DNA of 64,000 nt from Paenalcaligenes faecalis (GTDB taxonomy: Bacteria > Pseudomonadota > Gammaproteobacteria > Burkholderiales > Burkholderiaceae_B). The stretch covers positions 1,040,001 through 1,104,000 of the forward strand of contig NZ_CP106841.1 in the NCBI RefSeq assembly GCF_027557445.1. Reading direction: 5' to 3'. The position numbers and the translations under genes were made by a program. Within the stretch, counting starts at the first letter, position 1. Each line of letters starts with the position of its first letter. This document shows positions 55,470 through 64,000 of this stretch, one piece after another. The notes under the pieces were generated by a model. The model saw nothing but the letters and a program-made list of their open reading frames with translations. It was not told the DNA's origin and made no database searches.

Positions 55470-57074
55470 GTGATTTCAACTTCTAATTTGACCATTCAAT
55501 TTGGTCCTAAACCGCTATTTGAAAATGTAAACGCCAAGTTTGGTGGCGGTAACCGTTATGGCTTAATCGGCGCCAATGGCTCAGGTAAATCCACATTAAT
55601 GAAAATTATTGGTGGTGATCTGGAGGCTTCTTCGGGCAGTGTGTCCTTAGATCCAGGTGTACGTTTAGGTAAATTACGCCAAGATCAGTTCGCTTTTGAA
55701 GACAAAACCGTGCTTGATGTGGTGTTAATGGGCCACACCGAAATGTGGCAAGCGATGACTGAGCGTGATGAGATTTACGCCAATCTCGAAGCCACCGAAG
55801 AAGACTACATGCGTGCTGCAGAGCTAGAAAGTGTATTTGCTGAGTATGATGGATACACTGCCCAAGCGCGTGCCGGGGAACTCTTGCTTGGCTTAGAAAT
55901 ACCCACAGAGCAACACCATATACTCATGAGTGAGATGGCTCCGGGTTGGAAGTTACGGGTATTATTAGCTCAAGCCCTATTTTCAAACCCAGACGTGCTG
56001 CTCTTAGACGAGCCAACCAACAACTTGGATATTAATACCATTCGTTGGCTAGAGGACGTATTGAATAGCTATGACAGCACAATGATTATCATTAGTCATG
56101 ATCGTCACTTTTTAAATCAGGTATGTACGCACATGGCTGACTTAGATTATGGCGAGTTACGTGTATACCCGGGGAATTACGATGATTATATGTTGGCATC
56201 CGCTCAGGCGCGCGAACGCCTAACACAGGCAAATGCCAAAGCCAAAGAACGCATTGGTGAGCTTCAGGATTTCGTACGTCGATTTTCTGCTAATAAATCT
56301 AAGGCGCGTCAGGCAACGTCACGTATTAAACAAATTGATCGTATTAAAGCGGACACGGTAGAGGTAAAACCGTCCTCTCGTCAAAACCCCTATATTCGTT
56401 TTGAGCAGTCCAAGCCATTGCATCGTTTAGCTGTCAGCACAGAGGTACTCACAAAATCATTTGATCGTCCTATTATTCAGAATCTGAATTTAGCGGTAGA
56501 GGCCGGGGAGCGTATCGCGATTGTGGGAGCCAATGGGGTAGGTAAAACGACATTGTTACGTTTGTTACAAGGTGATTTAGCGGCTGACTCGGGTAAAGTA
56601 ACTTGGGCTGAAAATGCTGATATTGGCTATATGGCACAGGACGTATCCGATCAGTTTGCAGTAGATAGCACCTTGTTTGATTGGTTATTGGATTACCGTC
56701 AACCCGGTGATGATGACCAGGCATTGCGTTCGGTTTTAGGTCGTTTACTTTTCTCTAACGATGACATCAGAAAGCAAGTGAGTGTTTTGTCTGGCGGAGA
56801 GAAAAACCGGTTAAGTTTTGGTCGTTTGATGTTGTCGCGCAATAATGTGTTGATGATGGATGAACCAACAAACCACTTAGATATGGAGTCCATCGAGTCC
56901 TTACAAATTGCCCTAGAGAAATACGCCGGCACATTGATTTTTGTTTCTCATGACCGTGAGTTTGTTTCTGGGGTGGCTTCACGTATTATTGAGGTATTCC
57001 CAGATGGCAAATTAGTGGACTATGTGGGTTCTTATGATGATTACTTAGCGTATCGCGATAGCCAGCAATCTTAA
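55470..57074 (+). CDS. ABC-F ATPase, YbiT-like
   Basis: This 534-residue soluble protein has two ABC cassettes and no membrane helices. First Walker A is GANGSGKST (about residues 34-42) with the variant signature [16 protein letters not shown] and Walker [13 protein letters not shown]. The second has [18 protein letters not shown] and [12 protein letters not shown]. An interdomain linker of charged helices (about 240-300) lies between them. ABC-F proteins act on the ribosomal E site. YbiT is the closest member by pattern. The start is GTG 55470. Chromosomal context argues against a resistance role. Confidence 0.92.
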   Translation: MISTSNLTIQFGPKPLFENVNAKFGGGNRYGLIGANGSGKSTLMKIIGGDLEASSGSVSLDPGVRLGKLRQDQFAFEDKTVLDVVLMGHTEMWQAMTERDEIYANLEATEEDYMRAAELESVFAEYDGYTAQARAGELLLGLEIPTEQHHILMSEMAPGWKLRVLLAQALFSNPDVLLLDEPTNNLDINTIRWLEDVLNSYDSTMIIISHDRHFLNQVCTHMADLDYGELRVYPGNYDDYMLASAQARERLTQANAKAKERIGELQDFVRRFSANKSKARQATSRIKQIDRIKADTVEVKPSSRQNPYIRFEQSKPLHRLAVSTEVLTKSFDRPIIQNLNLAVEAGERIAIVGANGVGKTTLLRLLQGDLAADSGKVTWAENADIGYMAQDVSDQFAVDSTLFDWLLDYRQPGDDDQALRSVLGRLLFSNDDIRKQVSVLSGGEKNRLSFGRLMLSRNNVLMMDEPTNHLDMESIESLQIALEKYAGTLIFVSHDREFVSGVASRIIEVFPDGKLVDYVGSYDDYLAYRDSQQS

Positions 57075-57079
57075 CTATT

Positions 57080-57697
57080 ATGCTTTATCAATTGGACGGT
57101 TTTTTTCAACACGAGGAAGACATCAAGAAAAGTCGGTTTTTAGCATTAGCTGGGCCGGCTAATACCGCGGCAGAGGCGATGTTTTTTCTAGAGCAACACA
57201 GTGTGCCAGAGGCTACGCATAACTGTTGGGCTTATAAAATCGGCGATGAATACCGTTTTAATGATGATGGTGAGCCAGGCGGTACGGCAGGCCGCCCTAT
57301 GTTGCAAGCAATAGAGGGTCAAGATTGCGATAGGGTGGTCGTGTTGGTAATACGCTGGTTTGGTGGGGTTAAATTAGGAACGGGTGGCTTAATTCGGGCC
57401 TATGGTGGCGTGGCAGCCTCTTGCTTACGATTGGCTCCTAAAAGCCCTATTATCGCACTACAAACCATCCAATGTTCGTGTGAGTACAGTGACAGCGATA
57501 GAGTACGTTCGCGTTTTGCACAGTATAAAGCACAGATGCTTTCTGAGAACTTTGGCGCTACTGGGGTAGAGTGGCTGCTAGCCTTACCCCTAGATGAAGT
57601 GGATGCGTTTGAACAAACGTTTACAAACCTGACCAGTGGGCAAGGGTTTTGGTCTAAATTAGATCAGACGGATAGCCAAGCACTTATCGAACCATAA
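57080..57697 (+). CDS. YigZ/IMPACT-family protein
   Basis: This 205-residue protein has the UPF0029 N-terminal fold: KKSRFLALAGPANTAAEAMF, ATHNCWAYKIGDEYRFNDDG (about residues 46-65), EPGGTAGRPML and VIRWFGGVKLGTGGLIRAYG. The C-terminal ferredoxin-like DUF1949 part follows. The bacterial function is not well known. It starts 5 bp after the ABC-F stop and is probably cotranscribed. Confidence 0.9.
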   Translation: MLYQLDGFFQHEEDIKKSRFLALAGPANTAAEAMFFLEQHSVPEATHNCWAYKIGDEYRFNDDGEPGGTAGRPMLQAIEGQDCDRVVVLVIRWFGGVKLGTGGLIRAYGGVAASCLRLAPKSPIIALQTIQCSCEYSDSDRVRSRFAQYKAQMLSENFGATGVEWLLALPLDEVDAFEQTFTNLTSGQGFWSKLDQTDSQALIEP

Positions 57698-57733
57698 GAA
57701 CCATAACGCAGCATGTAGTTGTCTGCAATCCAT

Positions 57734-57745
57734 AAAAAAGCCCGC
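57734..57745. terminator. Left half of a terminator split by an IS3-family element
   Basis: AAAAAAGCCCGC here pairs with GCGGGCTTTTTT at 59229-59240. The two halves are now 1.48 kb apart because the IS inserted in the loop. The undisturbed hairpin would have been a bidirectional terminator for the YigZ gene and the convergent thioredoxin gene. Confidence 0.8.
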
Positions 57746-57806
57746 CAATGACGTATGAACTGACCCCAAGAAGTTGGACACCCTTCCAACCTTTTGGGGT
57801 TTTTCT

Positions 57807-58349
57807 ATGGCTAAATATAGTGCAGAACTTAAGCTCTATCTTGTAAAAAGTTATGCGTCAGGGCAGCTTGGTCTCTCTGAAATACATGAAGAGTTTGGCG
57901 TACCAAATCGAATGCTCTTAAACTGGTACCAACGCTTTAAGTATCATGGGATCGAGGCATTTTCTAAGAAACATAGTCACTATGATGCAGATTTCAAACT
58001 TCGTGTGTTAAATCACCAGCAAACTCATCAGTTGAGTGCGCATGAAACGGTTGCTTTTTTTAATATTCGAGGTGGCTCAGGGGTAGTCAGTCGGTGGCGT
58101 CGGCAGTATGATTTAGGTGGAATCAGAGCGCTTGAGCCTAAGCCTAAAGGACGCAAATCAACGATGAATCAACCCAATAAAAAAGACCGGACGGCGGGAA
58201 CGCCCGAACAAAAACGCATTAAAGAGCTTGAGGAAAAGCTTTTGTATTTAGAAGCGGAGAATGCCTACTTAAAAAAGCTCGATGCCTTACTTCAGAAAAA
58301 AGAACAAGCAAAAAAAGCAAATCTCTTACCCAAGAAAAAGCGCGTGTAG
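57807..58349 (+). CDS. IS3-family OrfA (DNA-binding, HTH)
   Basis: This 180-residue protein has two helix-turn-helix regions: KYSAELKLYLVKSYASGQLG / IHEEFGVPNRMLLNWYQRF and a second near residues 65-105. A leucine-zipper-like coiled coil follows at about 135-170 (KRIKELEEKLLYLEAENAYL). It binds the IS ends and, by frameshift, forms the N-terminus of the OrfAB transposase. ATG 57807 is chosen over the upstream frame, which begins in the end repeat. Confidence 0.9.
   Translation: MAKYSAELKLYLVKSYASGQLGLSEIHEEFGVPNRMLLNWYQRFKYHGIEAFSKKHSHYDADFKLRVLNHQQTHQLSAHETVAFFNIRGGSGVVSRWRRQYDLGGIRALEPKPKGRKSTMNQPNKKDRTAGTPEQKRIKELEEKLLYLEAENAYLKKLDALLQKKEQAKKANLLPKKKRV
58310..58317 (+). promoter_or_regulatory. 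Predicted -1 programmed frameshift site (AAAAAAAG)
   Basis: Seven A and a G lie ~33 bp before the orfA stop. Slipping by -1 here continues as SKSLTQEKARVVAELRQKYS into OrfB with no stop in between, giving the fused OrfAB transposase. IS3-family elements typically use such A-rich slippery sites. Confidence 0.75.
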
Positions 58350-59188
58350 TGGCTGAATTAAGGCAAAAATATAGTTTAAATTTACTGCTAGGTATTGCAC
58401 AGTTATCTCGCAGTACCTTTTATTACCACTTAGCTAAACAGCGGGTGGTGGACCCGCTCACAACCTTAAAAGTGAAGATTCAAGCGCTTTACCACCGTCA
58501 TAAAGGGCGCTACGGCTATCGCCGTATTACGGCGGCATTACGTCATTTAGGTGAAGTGGTAAATCATAAAAAGGTGCAACGCTTGATGCAGCAACTCGGC
58601 TTAAAGTCGATTGTTCGGGTGAAGAAATACCGCTCGTATCGCGGCCAAGAAGGACGCATTGCGCCCCATTTGTTACAGCGTCAGTTTGATGCCTCTGGGC
58701 CCAATCAAAAATGGGTAACGGATGTGACCGAGTTTAAGGTAGCAGGAGAAAAGCTGTACCTATCCCCGATGATGGATTTATATAATGGGGAAATTGTTGC
58801 GCATGAAATGAGTCTGCGCCCCGCTCTTCGGTTCGTGACTCAAATGGTGGAAAAAGCAAAGAAAGGACTTAAAAAAGAAGATAAGCCACTGGTTCATAGT
58901 GATCAAGGTTGGCACTATCAAAACCGTGCGTATCAGACACTTTTAATCGAACGGGGACTGACACAGAGCATGTCTCGCCGAGGAAACTGCTTGGATAATG
59001 CCGTCATAGAAAGCTTCTTTGGTACCTTAAAATCCGAATTATTCCATCTGCAAAAATGGCAATCGGTAGAGCAGCTTAAAAAAGCAATTGATGAGTATAT
59101 TTACTATTACAATCACGAACGGATTAAACTAAAACTAAAAGGACTGAGTCCGGTGCAATACCGAATTCAGTCCTTAACTACCCAGTAA
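58349..59188 (+). CDS. IS3-family OrfB (DDE transposase domain)
   Basis: This 279-residue catalytic domain has HKGRYGYRRITAAL near residue 50, then the retroviral-type DDE core. The first Asp is in WVTDVTEFKVAGEKLYLSPM (about residues 127-146), the second in LVHSDQGWHYQNRAYQ, and the Glu in NAVIESFFGTLKSELF. Its own GTG at 58349 overlaps the orfA stop. The active form is probably the -1 frameshift fusion. Confidence 0.92.
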   Translation: MAELRQKYSLNLLLGIAQLSRSTFYYHLAKQRVVDPLTTLKVKIQALYHRHKGRYGYRRITAALRHLGEVVNHKKVQRLMQQLGLKSIVRVKKYRSYRGQEGRIAPHLLQRQFDASGPNQKWVTDVTEFKVAGEKLYLSPMMDLYNGEIVAHEMSLRPALRFVTQMVEKAKKGLKKEDKPLVHSDQGWHYQNRAYQTLLIERGLTQSMSRRGNCLDNAVIESFFGTLKSELFHLQKWQSVEQLKKAIDEYIYYYNHERIKLKLKGLSPVQYRIQSLTTQ

Positions 59189-59228
59189 ATTAAACCGTTC
59201 AACTATTGGGGGTCAGTTCAGTATCATA

Positions 59229-59240
59229 GCGGGCTTTTTT
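59229..59240. terminator. Right half of the IS-split terminator
   Basis: GCGGGCTTTTTT pairs with 57734-57745. On this side the thioredoxin gene ends 16 bp away on the minus strand and would have used this hairpin before the insertion. Confidence 0.8.
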
Positions 59241-59255
59241 TATGGATTGAGCGAA

Positions 59256-59624
59256 TTAGGCTTCTTTGCTTTTTTGTGCAATTTCGGCGTGAACTTCTTC
59301 CATATTAACGGCTTTTACCTGAGTGATTAATTCCTCAAGTTGTGACTCGGAGAGCGCACCGGAATGTTGGAATAGCAACACTTTTTCACGGAAAACCATG
59401 ATAGTGGGGATAGAGCGGATACGCATGGCTGCGGCTAAGTCTTGCTCTTCTTCGGTGTTGACTTTAGCGAAGGTCATGTCTTCGTGTTTAGCTGAGACGG
59501 CTTCGTAGGTAGGGCCGAACTGCTGACAAGGGCCACACCAAGGAGCCCAAAAATCGATGATTAAGGGCTTGTCGCCTTCGACGGCGGCTTGGAAGGTGTC
59601 CTGAGTGAGTTCAATGGTGCTCAT
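59256..59624 (-). CDS. Thioredoxin
   Basis: This 122-residue thioredoxin has active site WAPWCGPCQQFGP (CGPC near residue 31-34), FAKVNTEEEQDLAAAMRIRS and the cis-Pro in RSIPTIMVF. The C-terminal ~15 residues form an extra charged helix (VHAEIAQKSKEA). It is a cytoplasmic disulfide reductase. It could be the main TrxA or a second thioredoxin. Its downstream terminator is disrupted by the IS3 element. Confidence 0.9.
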   Translation of the reverse strand: MSTIELTQDTFQAAVEGDKPLIIDFWAPWCGPCQQFGPTYEAVSAKHEDMTFAKVNTEEEQDLAAAMRIRSIPTIMVFREKVLLFQHSGALSESQLEELITQVKAVNMEEVHAEIAQKSKEA

Positions 59625-59636
59625 AATGTCTTCCTT

Positions 59637-59668
59637 ATATAAAAAGCGGCTATAACAATAGCCGCTTT
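59637..59668 (-). terminator. Terminator of the AzgA-like permease gene
   Basis: AAAGCGGCTA / TAGCCGCTTT arms around TAACAA lie between the permease stop and the thioredoxin start. On the minus strand the hairpin is followed by TTTTTATA. Confidence 0.8.
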
Positions 59669-59732
59669 AGATTGATTGGTTATCACTACATCTTAGAACT
59701 AGTGTAACGTGTTTTAAAAATAAATGAACCCC

Positions 59733-61025
59733 TTAGTCTGGGAAAAATGCGTATTTAATAATAAATAAGCCTGCCACAATAGCCGTTGCGGGATGGATGT
59801 CACGCAGTTTTCCAGTGGTTAGTTTAATGGCCACATAGCTGATAAACCCAAAGGCTAAACCATTTGCAATCGAGTAAGTGAAAGGCATGGTTAATGCCGT
59901 TAATGCAGCAGGAGCGGCCTCTGTCATGTCACTCCAATCAATATCCGCGACTTCGCGCAGCATAAGTCCTGCGACGTATAACAAGGCGGGTGCGGTGGCG
60001 TAAGCAGGCACCATTTTGGCTAACGGAGAGAAAAATAACGCAAGCAAAAAGCAAAGCGCAATGGTTAAGGCCGTTAAGCCAGTGCGGCCTCCGGCTTGCA
60101 CACCAGACGCACTTTCCACATAGGCAGTGGTGCTGCTAGTTCCAATCATAGAGCCAGCGACAATAGCGGTGCTATCTGCAAATAAGGCACGACCTAAACG
60201 ACCTGGATTCGTTTCAGAGATTAGATTGGCGCGTTTGGCTACTCCTAACATCGTACCGGTTGCATCAAAAACCTCGACTAGCACCAACACTAAGATGACG
60301 TGAGCTAGGCCCATATGTAATGCACCGATGATATCAAGCTGCATAAAAGTAGGGGCGATGCTGGGTGGCATGGAGAAAATGCCTTGGTATTCATTATGGC
60401 CAGTGATCGTAGCAATAGCGGTCACAGCCAAAATACCGATGAGGATGGCTCCTCGAACTTTAAGAGCATCTAAGGACGTAATGATGAGAAAGCCTAGAAT
60501 AGCAAAAAGTGCAGCGGGCTGTGTGAGATCGCCGATCGTGACTTTTGTCACAGGGTGTGCAATCACAATGCCTGCATTCATCATGGCGATAATGCCAAGA
60601 AATAAGCCAATACCCGCCGCAATAGCCGCGCGTAGTGACCGAGGAATCCCTTCGATAATCCACGAGCGAATGCCTGTAGCTGTTAGGATAAGAAAAATAA
60701 CCCCGGAGATAAAAACAGCTCCCAGGGCTTGTTGCCAGCTATAACCTAGGACGGCAACTACTGTAAAGGCAAAAAAGGCATTAAGACCCATACCTGGGGC
60801 CATGCCTATGGGCCAGTTAGCAACAAAGGCCATGACCAAGGTCCCGACTACTGCTGCTAAGCAGGTTGCCACAAAAACAGCCCCATAGTCCATGCCAGTA
60901 GTTGATAGGATGCTAGGGTTCACGATAATAATGTAGGACATGGTCAAAAAGGTAGTGATCCCCGCCATGATTTCGGTTTTTACATTAGTACCATGTTCGT
61001 TAAGCTTGAAAAAACGCTCAAACAT
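59733..61025 (-). CDS. AzgA-like (NCS2) purine permease
   Basis: This 430-residue protein has 12-14 membrane helices. The start MFERFFKLNEHGTNVKTEIM and motifs AGITTFLTMSYIIIVNPSIL, VANWPIGMAPGMGLNAFFAF, GTMLGVAKRANLI and GTSSTTAYVESASGVQAGGR are those of the AzgA group of hypoxanthine/guanine/adenine permeases (YjcD/GhxP type). The substrate assignment is by family. Confidence 0.9.
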   Translation of the reverse strand: MFERFFKLNEHGTNVKTEIMAGITTFLTMSYIIIVNPSILSTTGMDYGAVFVATCLAAVVGTLVMAFVANWPIGMAPGMGLNAFFAFTVVAVLGYSWQQALGAVFISGVIFLILTATGIRSWIIEGIPRSLRAAIAAGIGLFLGIIAMMNAGIVIAHPVTKVTIGDLTQPAALFAILGFLIITSLDALKVRGAILIGILAVTAIATITGHNEYQGIFSMPPSIAPTFMQLDIIGALHMGLAHVILVLVLVEVFDATGTMLGVAKRANLISETNPGRLGRALFADSTAIVAGSMIGTSSTTAYVESASGVQAGGRTGLTALTIALCFLLALFFSPLAKMVPAYATAPALLYVAGLMLREVADIDWSDMTEAAPAALTALTMPFTYSIANGLAFGFISYVAIKLTTGKLRDIHPATAIVAGLFIIKYAFFPD

Positions 61026-61120
61026 AAGGCTTCCTGTTTAGTAAATAGTCGTAAAATGATTAACGAGATGATTTTATGACTATTTGCGCATTCGCGCTAT
61101 GGTGCTGTACATTTACTATT

Positions 61121-62155
61121 ATGAAAATACTTGGATATGAAAGTTCCTGTGATGAAACAGGGGTTGCTGTGGTCTGTACCGAGCAAGGTTTATTAGCGCA
61201 TGGCTTACATAGCCAAATAGCGATGCATCGTGCTTATGGTGGGGTAGTCCCTGAGCTTGCCTCGCGCGATCATATTCGGCGTGTCTTGCCGCTGACGGAG
61301 CAAGTTCTAACCGAAGCAGGCCTTAGTCTTGACGATATTGATGCAGTGGCCTATACCGCGGGGCCTGGATTAAATGGGGCATTATTAGTGGGGGCTAGCT
61401 TTGCTTGTTCATTAGCCTGGGCTAAAGGGCTGCCTACACTTCCTGTGCATCACCTAGAGGGCCATTTACTTTCCCCTTTATTAGCTGAACCCGCTCCCGA
61501 GTTTCCCTTTGTGGCATTGCTGGTGTCAGGTGGACATACCCAGATTATGCAGGTGGATGGGGTGGGTCAATACACCCTATTGGGTGAAACCTTAGATGAT
61601 GCGGCAGGCGAGGCCTTTGATAAAAGCGCAAAACTATTAGGTCTGGCATATCCTGGCGGGCCTGCCTTATCAAAACTGGCTGAAAAAGGGGACGTGACTC
61701 GTATTCAGCTTCCACGACCTATGTTATACAGCGGTGATTTTGATTTTAGTTTTAGTGGCTTGAAAACAGCCGTGTTAACTGCATTGCGTAAAATGGAAAA
61801 AGAGCAGAATACAATCACAGATCAAGACCGAGCAGATTTGGCTGCTGCTACACAAACCGCCATTGTGGATGTGTTGGCAATTAAATCATTAAAGGCATTA
61901 AAGCAAAGCGGATTAAAACGTCTAGTCGTAGCTGGTGGGGTGGGGGCAAATTGTCTTTTGCGTACTCATCTGGTTACAGAGGCCAGCAAAATGGGGGCGA
62001 CCGTCTACTTTCCACCCATTGATTTATGCACAGATAATGGCGCTATGATTGCTTTTGCTGCCGCGATGCGTGTTAAACACGGTATTCAAACGGTAGATCA
62101 TAATGCGAGCTTTAAGGTACAGCCTCGATGGGATCTAGAGGCTGTGGCTATTTAA
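61121..62155 (+). CDS. tsaD: tRNA N6-adenosine threonylcarbamoyltransferase TsaD
   Basis: This 344-residue enzyme is part of the t6A37 tRNA-modification complex with TsaB, TsaE and TsaC. Motifs are [18 protein letters not shown] (residues 1-18), [20 protein letters not shown] (about 36-55), [13 protein letters not shown] with metal-binding His, [14 protein letters not shown], and the Asp near the end in [16 protein letters not shown] 61121 is the conserved start. The frame from 61076 only adds an unrelated hydrophobic leader. It ends directly against plsY. Confidence 0.96.
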   Translation: MKILGYESSCDETGVAVVCTEQGLLAHGLHSQIAMHRAYGGVVPELASRDHIRRVLPLTEQVLTEAGLSLDDIDAVAYTAGPGLNGALLVGASFACSLAWAKGLPTLPVHHLEGHLLSPLLAEPAPEFPFVALLVSGGHTQIMQVDGVGQYTLLGETLDDAAGEAFDKSAKLLGLAYPGGPALSKLAEKGDVTRIQLPRPMLYSGDFDFSFSGLKTAVLTALRKMEKEQNTITDQDRADLAAATQTAIVDVLAIKSLKALKQSGLKRLVVAGGVGANCLLRTHLVTEASKMGATVYFPPIDLCTDNGAMIAFAAAMRVKHGIQTVDHNASFKVQPRWDLEAVAI

Positions 62156-62782
62156 TTATTTTTTCTGGCCAATACGACTTTCTTTACCTTGTAGTAAGCG
62201 ACTGATATTGGTCTGATGACGCCATAATAATAAAAGGCTGAGTAAACCTACGCTTAGCGCTGTGGCTTTGTCCATAGGCCATAAATTTCCAGCCCCTAAA
62301 CCATAATAAGCAGGAGCTAAAAGGGCGGCGATAATAGCAGACAAAGAGGAGTAACGCGTAAAGTAGGCCACTGCGATCCAAGTTAAGGCACAAGCCAAGG
62401 CTAACAGCGGCTGTATAGCGATTAAAATGCCGATAGCAGTAGCAACCCCTTTGCCGCCCTTGAATCCAAGGGTAAAAGGGAAAACATGACCTAAAAAAAC
62501 GGCAATGGCACATGCTGCCGTTACTAGAGACGGCAAGCCATACTTGATGCTTAGCCATTGTGCAATCCACACGGCGACCGTCCCTTTTAATAAATCACCT
62601 ATTAATGTGAGAATGGCTGCTTTTTTATTGCCAGAGCGTAAGACATTGGTCGCACCCGGATTATTTGAGCCAAAAGTGCGTGGATCAGCTAAACCCATGC
62701 CCTTACTGACGATGACGGCAAAAGGCAAAGAGCCGAGTCCATAGGCTAAACCAATAAGTCCAAATGCAAGAATCAGAAGCAT
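62156..62782 (-). CDS. plsY: Glycerol-3-phosphate acyltransferase PlsY
   Basis: This 208-residue membrane enzyme acylates glycerol-3-phosphate from acyl-phosphate in phospholipid synthesis. It has ~5 helices and the motifs GSLPFAVIVSKGMGLADPRT (about residues 17-36), GSNNPGATNVLRSG (38-51) and GHVFPFTLGFKGGKGVATAI (about 98-117). Its stop codon directly abuts the convergent tsaD stop. Confidence 0.95.
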   Translation of the reverse strand: MLLILAFGLIGLAYGLGSLPFAVIVSKGMGLADPRTFGSNNPGATNVLRSGNKKAAILTLIGDLLKGTVAVWIAQWLSIKYGLPSLVTAACAIAVFLGHVFPFTLGFKGGKGVATAIGILIAIQPLLALACALTWIAVAYFTRYSSLSAIIAALLAPAYYGLGAGNLWPMDKATALSVGLLSLLLLWRHQTNISRLLQGKESRIGQKK

Positions 62783-62892
62783 AGATAAATCATCATTAAA
62801 GTGTTATTTGTCTGGCGATTCTACTAGAAGCCACGGATTTCCACAAAATAAAACAGGTACAATTAGTTAGCTGTTAACCAGAAGAGATAGAG

Positions 62893-63639
62893 ATGAAGAT
62901 TTTAATCGCAAATGATGATGGGTATAACGCTCCGGGTTTAATGGCTTTGTACGAGGCATTACACGGTTTGGGAGAGCTAACTGTCATTGCTCCTGAAACA
63001 AACTGCAGTGCTTCCTCTAACTCATTAACCGTCACGAGGCCATTATCAGTCTATAAGGCGCATAATGGATTTTATTATGTCAATGGGACACCTTCTGATT
63101 GCATACACATCGCGTTGACTAGCTTACTGGACTATAGGCCAGACCTAATTGTTTCAGGTATAAATAATGGTGCTAATTTAGGGGATGATACCTTGTACTC
63201 CGGCACGGTAGCTGCGGCAATGGAAGGTCACTTGTTTGGGATACCGGCTATTGCTTTTTCATTAGCAGAAAAAGGTTGGGCGCATTTAGATACAGCGGCC
63301 CTAGTAGCCCGGGAGCTGGTTCAAAAGGCAATAGTGCAGCCCTTAGAGTCCGGAATGTTAATTAATGTGAATGTTCCCGCAGTTCCTTACGAAATGTTAC
63401 GGGGTTGGCATGTGACTCGATTAGGTAAACGTCACCCTTCTGAGCCAGTGGTTAAGAGTCAAACCCCTTATGGGGAGCCGATTTATTGGATCGGGCCGGT
63501 AGGCAAGATACGGGATGCAGCTCCAGAAACCGATTTTGGCGCTATCCAAAACCAACAAGTCTCCATGACTCCGTTACGTTTTGACTTAACAAATTATGAG
63601 AAAATGTCAGCGATTCAAAATTGGGCTCAGGGAAGCTGA
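62893..63639 (+). CDS. surE: 5'/3'-nucleotidase SurE
   Basis: This 248-residue metal-dependent nucleotidase is linked to stationary-phase survival. Motifs are [20 protein letters not shown] (residues 1-20, metal-binding Asp pair), [12 protein letters not shown] (about 36-47), [13 protein letters not shown] and [20 protein letters not shown] (about 87-106). The ATG has GAAGAGATAGAG upstream. It precedes an nlpD-like gene, the common order surE-(pcm)-nlpD-rpoS. pcm is absent. Confidence 0.96.
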   Translation: MKILIANDDGYNAPGLMALYEALHGLGELTVIAPETNCSASSNSLTVTRPLSVYKAHNGFYYVNGTPSDCIHIALTSLLDYRPDLIVSGINNGANLGDDTLYSGTVAAAMEGHLFGIPAIAFSLAEKGWAHLDTAALVARELVQKAIVQPLESGMLINVNVPAVPYEMLRGWHVTRLGKRHPSEPVVKSQTPYGEPIYWIGPVGKIRDAAPETDFGAIQNQQVSMTPLRFDLTNYEKMSAIQNWAQGS

Positions 63640-63655
63640 TAGATATGCGTAAAAA

Positions 63656-63853
63656 TTGATAGAATTACATATATTTAAACGACATCGTTTAAAATTGAAA
63701 GATTATGTGTATAAATGGCAAAAAGCGGTGGCTTTAACGGTTACTATGTTTACCATCACCGCCTGTTTTCTATCTATGTTTGAATCTATTGCCTGGGTAC
63801 TTACTTTATCAGCCCTGAGCACTCTGTTTCATTACGCTATAATTGGAATATAA
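63656..63853 (+). CDS. Doubtful small membrane ORF between surE and nlpD
   Basis: The frame opens at TTG 63656 (65 residues). GTG 63707 would give ~48 residues starting at YKWQKAVALTV. Two hydrophobic stretches are present (LTVTMFTITACFLSMF and WVLTLSALSTLFHYAIIGI). No clear Shine-Dalgarno is visible for either start. It fills the gap where pcm is often found but does not resemble it. It could be a small membrane protein or a chance frame. Confidence 0.3.
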   Translation: MIELHIFKRHRLKLKDYVYKWQKAVALTVTMFTITACFLSMFESIAWVLTLSALSTLFHYAIIGI

Positions 63854-63875
63854 ACTACTTCATCTGGAGAGCAAC

Positions 63876-64000
63876 ATGCAGCTAGCCGGCAAGACACTGT
63901 CACCCGCTGCTTTGATTACTATGGTTCAACGTCCTTTTACATGGTTAACGGGTTCCCTCGTTTTATCTATGGTGTTGGTGGGTTGTAGCACTAACACTCC
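63876..64000 (+). CDS. nlpD: NlpD-like lipoprotein, 5' part (cut by the window end)
   Basis: The first 41 codons are visible. A long N-terminal region (MQLAGKTLSPAALITMVQRP) leads into a lipoprotein signal peptide with lipobox LVGC and STNT after it. CTGGAGAG lies just upstream of the ATG. Position after surE suggests NlpD, the LytM-domain amidase activator, but the diagnostic LysM and M23 domains lie beyond the window. Confidence 0.6.
   Translation, partial: MQLAGKTLSPAALITMVQRPFTWLTGSLVLSMVLVGCSTNT

Larger units (their letters stand above)
57756..59220 (+). mobile_element. IS3-family insertion sequence, complete, 3-bp target duplication
   Basis: The ends are imperfect inverted repeats: TGAACTGACCCCAAGAAGTTG at the left in 20-base register, and TGAACTGACCCCCAATAGTTG read inward from the right. 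GTA is duplicated at 57753-57755 and 59221-59223. The 1,465-bp element has two overlapping ORFs in the IS150-like arrangement. Both ORFs are open and a slippery run is present, so it looks active. Confidence 0.92.

Noticed and set aside
55470..57074. ABC-F protein as an antibiotic-resistance gene
   Set aside because: The pattern is YbiT-like, the gene has chromosomal codon use and neighbours, and it lies far from the resistance island.

Overview
The window is most likely the chromosome of a low-GC member of the Alcaligenaceae (Burkholderiales). The evidence is gene order: hemC-hemD-hemX-hemY, leuC-leuD-leuB-asd-fimV-truA-trpF and surE-nlpD are betaproteobacterial arrangements. Codon use is AT-leaning (many TTA Leu codons), which would fit a genus such as Oligella. 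That genus name is an inference from gene content and base composition, not a match I could run.

Positions 1-8,790 are a foreign antibiotic-resistance island. It holds a complete ISCR2 element, a tetracycline efflux/repressor pair with two tet operators, a second 434-bp fragment of ISCR2 cut exactly at a Tn5393 inverted repeat, then strB-strA-sul2 on the minus strand. An IS256-family element with a 9-bp target duplication lies just upstream of sul2. Predicted resistances are to tetracycline, streptomycin and sulfonamide. The island's left end is outside the window.

From 9,104 to 12,290 lies a methionine module: a MetR-like regulator divergent from mesX (DUF1852) and mesD (a short MetE-like core methionine synthase), with two MetR-type palindromes between them. 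A 202-aa protein of unknown function follows. From 13,067 to 19,050 a 40-codon membrane ORF leads the haem genes hemC-hemD-hemX-hemY, then ppa and a fumarylacetoacetate-hydrolase family gene.

From 19,226 to 28,019 is a compact Tad/Flp pilus locus: pilin, two TadE/TadG-like proteins, an unknown secreted protein, CpaB, CpaC secretin, an FHA-CpaF fusion ATPase, TadB, TadC and a DUF192-like protein. No CpaE/TadZ or prepilin peptidase is present. Next come a BPSS1780-like membrane protein and thrB (minus), dusA, a nitronate-monooxygenase-like gene, a CBS protein, a YihY membrane protein, a DUF2069 protein, selO, aroC and an M48 lipoprotein protease.

From 37,896 the leucine operon leuC-leuD-leuB runs into asd, fimV and truA. 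A TRAP transporter pair (dctQM, no binding protein nearby) and a decayed IscB element separate truA from trpF. The IscB element keeps a highly structured omega-RNA-like leader, but its nuclease gene has lost the HNH and central RuvC parts. After trpF come a membrane-anchored TlpA-like thioredoxin, a BCCT transporter, a bile-acid-symporter-like protein, crcB, a sirtuin, tadA, an LD-carboxypeptidase, an ABC-F ATPase and a YigZ/IMPACT protein.

An IS3-family element (57,756-59,220; 3-bp target duplication) sits inside the loop of the terminator between the YigZ gene and a thioredoxin gene. The window closes with an AzgA-like purine permease, tsaD, plsY, surE, a doubtful small ORF and the first 41 codons of an NlpD-like lipoprotein. 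I saw no rRNA, tRNA or CRISPR array.
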